Position numbers and translations under genes: made by a program
The notes under the pieces: generated by a model
The model's input: the letters and a program-made list of their open reading frames with translations, nothing else
Told to the model about the DNA's origin: nothing
Databases searched by the model: none
Origin: Glycomyces lechevalierae
Lineage (GTDB): Bacteria > Actinomycetota > Actinomycetes > Mycobacteriales > Micromonosporaceae
Assembly (NCBI RefSeq): GCF_027622945.1
Contig: NZ_JAPZVQ010000007.1
Coordinates: 62,001 to 126,000, forward strand
Length of the DNA stretch: 64,000 nucleotides
Direction: 5' to 3'
Part shown: piece after piece, positions 61,627 through 64,000 of the stretch
Numbering within the stretch: the first letter of the stretch is position 1
Layout of the letters: each line of letters begins with the position of its first letter

Positions 61627-61940
61627 CGGTACCTGCAGTCCCGCCAGACCATGCCGGGAGGACAGCGCGCCGCCCTCAACCGGCGCGCTGCCAGCGCTGC
61701 CACGCCCTCCGGCTTCGGGACTCAGTTCCATGTCGTGCGGCAGATCGGGCAGCGGAACCGAGGCGATCTGCCCGCCCCGATCGACGTCCCACAGGTCGAG
61801 GCGGTAGATAATCACCCGCTTCACTGTCCTATTGCGACAGACCGATCAGCGGCTCCGGCCGATCCGGGTGGAAGCTCAGACCGCCGACGAACCATCCGAC
61901 CGGAAACCTCACTCGCGCAGGCATGCTCCGGCAAGGAAGG
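61627..61940. other. Gap after the secreted protein with two possible minus-strand small frames
   Basis: Holds a hairpin at 61663-61690. On the minus strand, a 31-codon frame (61924 to 61829) starts 16 bases after the P450-like stop, and a GTG frame at 61824 begins with a protein-like 40-residue stretch (RVIIYRLDLWDVDRG). Neither has a convincing ribosome site, so both are left unannotated as genes. Confidence 0.4.
61663..61690 (+). terminator. Terminator after the small secreted gene
   Basis: Arms CAGCGCGCCG / CGGCGCGCTG, perfect over 10 bp, with an 8-nt loop, 37 bases past the stop. Confidence 0.65.
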
Positions 61941-62795
61941 TCACGGGTTCCCCTCTGCGACGATGGGCGCCACATCGATGCGGGCAGGAATGCGGAGATT
62001 CTCCAAGGCCTCGTATGCGATCGGCGTGTTCGGAGGCTGGACGCGGAGGAGCGCTTCGCATACGCCGATCGCGATGGCGATGGCCTGTTCGCGGCCCGGG
62101 CAGGCGTGCGGGCCCGCGCCGAACGGGTGGGAGCCGTCGAGCCCGATCCGGGCGCGGTCGCCCGGTCGCAGACCGGTGCCCGCGATCCCGGTTGCGGCGA
62201 TGCGGATCGTGGCCTTGACCGGAGGGTCGTCACGGAGCTGCGCGGCGACATCGGCACAGGCTGAACCGGAAGCGCCGTCGGCCAGAGCGTTGCCGATGAG
62301 AGCCGCCGTCGCCTCGCAGGCCTGGACCAGAAGCCCGATGCCGGCTGCAGTGGGCTCGTCGGGGACGCCACCGAAGGCCGCGACGAGCGCCGCGACGGCC
62401 GCGTCGGTCTCGGCGGTGGCCTCGCCGGCGAGATAGGCGGCGGCGATCGTGCGCACGGCGGCGACGTCCGGTTCGGGGAGTCCGGCGGATTCGGCGAGGA
62501 CGCGGACCGGCACGTCGCGGGCGACACGGGTCATGACGTCAAGCGGCCCCTCGTCGAGGACGATGCACGTGAGGATCTCGGCGCGCAGCCGCAGCACGTC
62601 AAGATCCATGGCGTCCAACAAGTCCGCGACCTGGGCGCGGCGACGCGCGTGCGCCCCGCCGGTGGCGAAGCGGGCGACGCCGGCGCGCAGCCAGTCGAGA
62701 CCGCCGGGCGGGCCGGGCGCGACCGGAGGCGGAACGAGGCCCGGGTGGCCGAGCAGTTCGGCGGCGCGCTCGGCACCGAATGAAACGGTCGTCAT
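61941..62795 (-). CDS. Miniature cytochrome P450-like protein
   Basis: 284 residues; normal bacterial P450s are about 400. The heme-thiolate loop HPFGAGPHACPG (Cys232) is complete, and an I-helix-like segment QACEATAALIGNAL is present. The K-helix Glu-x-x-Arg motif reads AAQLR, with Ala185 in the place of Glu. The J helix and the meander region between I helix and heme loop are largely missing: only about 60 residues instead of well over 100. The N-terminus lacks the first helices. It may bind heme but normal monooxygenase chemistry is doubtful; it could be a sensor, a heme-binding partner or a degenerate enzyme. The reading frame is intact and divergent from an ArsR-type regulator across an operator-like palindrome. 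Confidence 0.8.
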   Translation of the reverse strand: MTTVSFGAERAAELLGHPGLVPPPVAPGPPGGLDWLRAGVARFATGGAHARRRAQVADLLDAMDLDVLRLRAEILTCIVLDEGPLDVMTRVARDVPVRVLAESAGLPEPDVAAVRTIAAAYLAGEATAETDAAVAALVAAFGGVPDEPTAAGIGLLVQACEATAALIGNALADGASGSACADVAAQLRDDPPVKATIRIAATGIAGTGLRPGDRARIGLDGSHPFGAGPHACPGREQAIAIAIGVCEALLRVQPPNTPIAYEALENLRIPARIDVAPIVAEGNP

Positions 62796-62819
62796 GCAGC
62801 GACCGTAGAGCCGGGACGG

Positions 62820-62835
62820 TTCGGCGACCGCCGAA
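62820..62835. promoter_or_regulatory. Candidate operator between P450-like and ArsR genes
   Basis: TTCGGCG-AC-CGCCGAA, perfect 7-bp arms, in the 64-base spacer between divergent starts. Confidence 0.6.
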
Positions 62836-62859
62836 ATGTCGCAGGGGCACAATCGGCGG

Positions 62860-63573
62860 ATGACCGATCGTGCGCAAGGAACTCGGCTGGCAGCGGTCGC
62901 GGCAGTGCTCGCAGACCCGACGCGGGCGACGTTCTGCGTCGCGCTCCTCGACGGACGCGCCTGGACCGCGAACGAACTGGCGACACTCGCGGGAGTGTCG
63001 GCGCCGACGGCGACCGGACATCTCCACCGGCTCGTGGACTCCGGCCTGTGCACCGAACGCAGGCAGGGCCGCCACCGGTACGTGCAGCTCGCCGACCCCG
63101 AGACCGCGGCGCTCATCGAATCACTCGCCGGTCACTCCCAGGCGCCCGCGGTGGCCCCGTCGGGACTGCGCGCGTCTACCGCGTCGGCCGCGCTGGCCCG
63201 CGGCCGGACTTGCTACGACCATCTCGCCGGGAGACTCGGCGTCGCGGTCACCGACGCGATGACCGACCGCGGGATCCTCGACCGGACGGCGGGTTTCGCG
63301 TTGAGCGACAAGGGACGCGACTGGATGACGACCGCGCTCGGCGTCGACACGGCGGCATGGTCGCGCGGCCGCCGCCCGGCGGTCAGGGAATGCCTCGACT
63401 GGACGGAGCGCCGCAGCCACCTCGCAGGCCTCGCCGGAGCGGCCGTCTGCGCCCGCTTCCTCGAATCGGACTGGGTCCGCCGGATCGGATCCACACGGGC
63501 GGTGCGCCTCACCGATACGGGCGCAGAAGCACTCGGCGAACTCCTGGCCCTCGACACGGCGACATTGCGTTAG
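62860..63573 (+). CDS. ArsR-family transcriptional regulator with effector domain
   Basis: About 237 residues from the ATG at 62860; an earlier in-frame start at 62836 lies within the operator and was rejected. Winged helix ADPTRATFCVALLDGRAWTAN, then ELATLAGVSAPTATGHLHRL and GRHRYVQLADPETAA. The C-terminal half begins RGRTCYDHLAGRLGVAVTDAM and contains several conserved-looking polar residues but no metal cluster. Likely represses the divergent P450-like gene in response to a small ligand. Single-gene unit with a hairpin downstream. Confidence 0.85.
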   Translation: MTDRAQGTRLAAVAAVLADPTRATFCVALLDGRAWTANELATLAGVSAPTATGHLHRLVDSGLCTERRQGRHRYVQLADPETAALIESLAGHSQAPAVAPSGLRASTASAALARGRTCYDHLAGRLGVAVTDAMTDRGILDRTAGFALSDKGRDWMTTALGVDTAAWSRGRRPAVRECLDWTERRSHLAGLAGAAVCARFLESDWVRRIGSTRAVRLTDTGAEALGELLALDTATLR

Positions 63574-63703
63574 CGGTAGCTACGTCGCGTCCGGAGGTCA
63601 CCGTCACGAAGTCCCTGGGCCGAATCTGGGACTGGCAAAACCCCCGCCTCCCCTTCCAAACGGTCCGGTGAAGATCGGAACGGGCACCGTCAGCGCCGGC
63701 TGA

Positions 63704-63737
63704 CCGGCCGCGCGAAGCGAACGCAACGCGCGGCCGG
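63704..63737 (+). terminator. Terminator after the ArsR-type gene
   Basis: Arms CCGGCCGCGC / GCGCGGCCGG, perfect over 10 bp, with a 14-nt loop, 130 bases after the stop. Confidence 0.55.
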
Positions 63738-63858
63738 CACCCGTGCCCGCACCGTGCGGTATCCGCCGCATCACAGGTGATGCTGTATCGTTCGCACCGG
63801 TGTGCCGGGAAGTCTGGTCGGCGAGCAATGTCCGTACCCTGGAGCGGAGCCCGTTCGC

Positions 63859-64000
63859 ATGCCGTCACCGTTGCACTCGCCGCCGAAAGAGCCCTGGAAC
63901 TCGTCGATCTGGCGCGACCGCCCGACCTTCCTCTACTCCCGCAGGCCGCTCGCCCGCTACGTCGGCCGCCCCGCCGCCGAGTTCCTCAAGATCGAACCGG
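63859..64000 (+). CDS. Probable transporter N-terminus (partial)
   Basis: Open from an ATG at 63859 to the right edge (47 codons). The visible part ends SRRPLARYVGRPAAEFLKIEP, which resembles the cytoplasmic start of NhaA-type Na+/H+ antiporters just before their first membrane helix. Only the leader is in view, so this is a weak suggestion. No ribosome site better than GGAGCGGAG was seen. Confidence 0.45.
   Translation, partial: MPSPLHSPPKEPWNSSIWRDRPTFLYSRRPLARYVGRPAAEFLKIEP

Overview
The window is high-GC DNA from a chromosome of a mycelial actinomycete (Actinomycetota). Evidence: coding on both strands with extreme GC at third codon positions, frequent GTG starts, Tat-type and Sec signal peptides on polysaccharide-degrading enzymes, two large SARP/NB-ARC/TPR regulators, and sugar ABC transporters without their own ATPase. 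A Glycomyces-like genus would fit, but that is inference. I saw no tRNA, rRNA, CRISPR array, transposase or integrase.

Layout. (1) 1-5304: the start of a giant secreted protein with a lectin-like N-terminus and at least thirteen DUF11 repeats, cut by the window edge. (2) 5.5-11.4 kb: an SDR oxidoreductase divergent from a TetR regulator across three tandem operators, an unknown membrane-anchored protein, and a SARP regulator. (3) 11.3-14.3 kb: a tandemly duplicated two-gene cassette, each copy a small secreted metzincin metalloprotease followed nine bases later by a secreted partner of unknown function. (4) 14.5-33 kb: a large acidic-polysaccharide utilisation region with two alginate-lyase-fold enzymes, a GH28-like beta-helix enzyme, GH2, GH43 and GH36 enzymes, an AlgQ/LplA-type ABC importer and a LacI repressor. 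Its operators overlap the -10 boxes of four promoters. (5) 33-35 kb: a phytanoyl-CoA-type dioxygenase with a small coupled gene, divergent from an AraC regulator. (6) 35-41 kb: GH30, two Gfo/Idh/MocA oxidoreductases and a cupin protein, divergent from a second LacI. (7) 41-43.3 kb: ArsR-type regulator and MFS transporter. (8) 43.5-51.8 kb: a clan GH-A glycosidase divergent from a LacI, FAD oxidoreductase, sugar ABC importer operon. (9) 51.9-53.1 kb: a membrane protein and a YbaB-like protein. (10) 53.3-61.6 kb: a second SARP regulator, two tandem four-cysteine secreted paralogues, and a compact RiPP module (64-residue candidate precursor, YcaO, TfuA), then a methyltransferase and another four-cysteine secreted protein. 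(11) 61.9-63.6 kb: a miniature P450-like protein divergent from an ArsR-type regulator. (12) The first codons of a probable transporter at the right edge.

How the genes work together. Secreted lyases and glycosidases cut uronate- and galactose-containing plant or algal polysaccharide. Lipoprotein-dependent ABC permeases import the oligosaccharides, and must borrow an ATPase encoded elsewhere (an MsiK-type shared ATPase is the known actinomycete solution). Cytoplasmic GH2, GH36 and GH43 enzymes and sugar oxidoreductases finish degradation. Each locus has its own one-component regulator with visible palindromic operators.

The best candidate for an undescribed system is the precursor-YcaO-TfuA module at 57446-60130, predicted to make a thioamide-containing peptide. 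Next are the duplicated metzincin/partner cassettes, the miniature P450, and the repressor-embedded promoter set.
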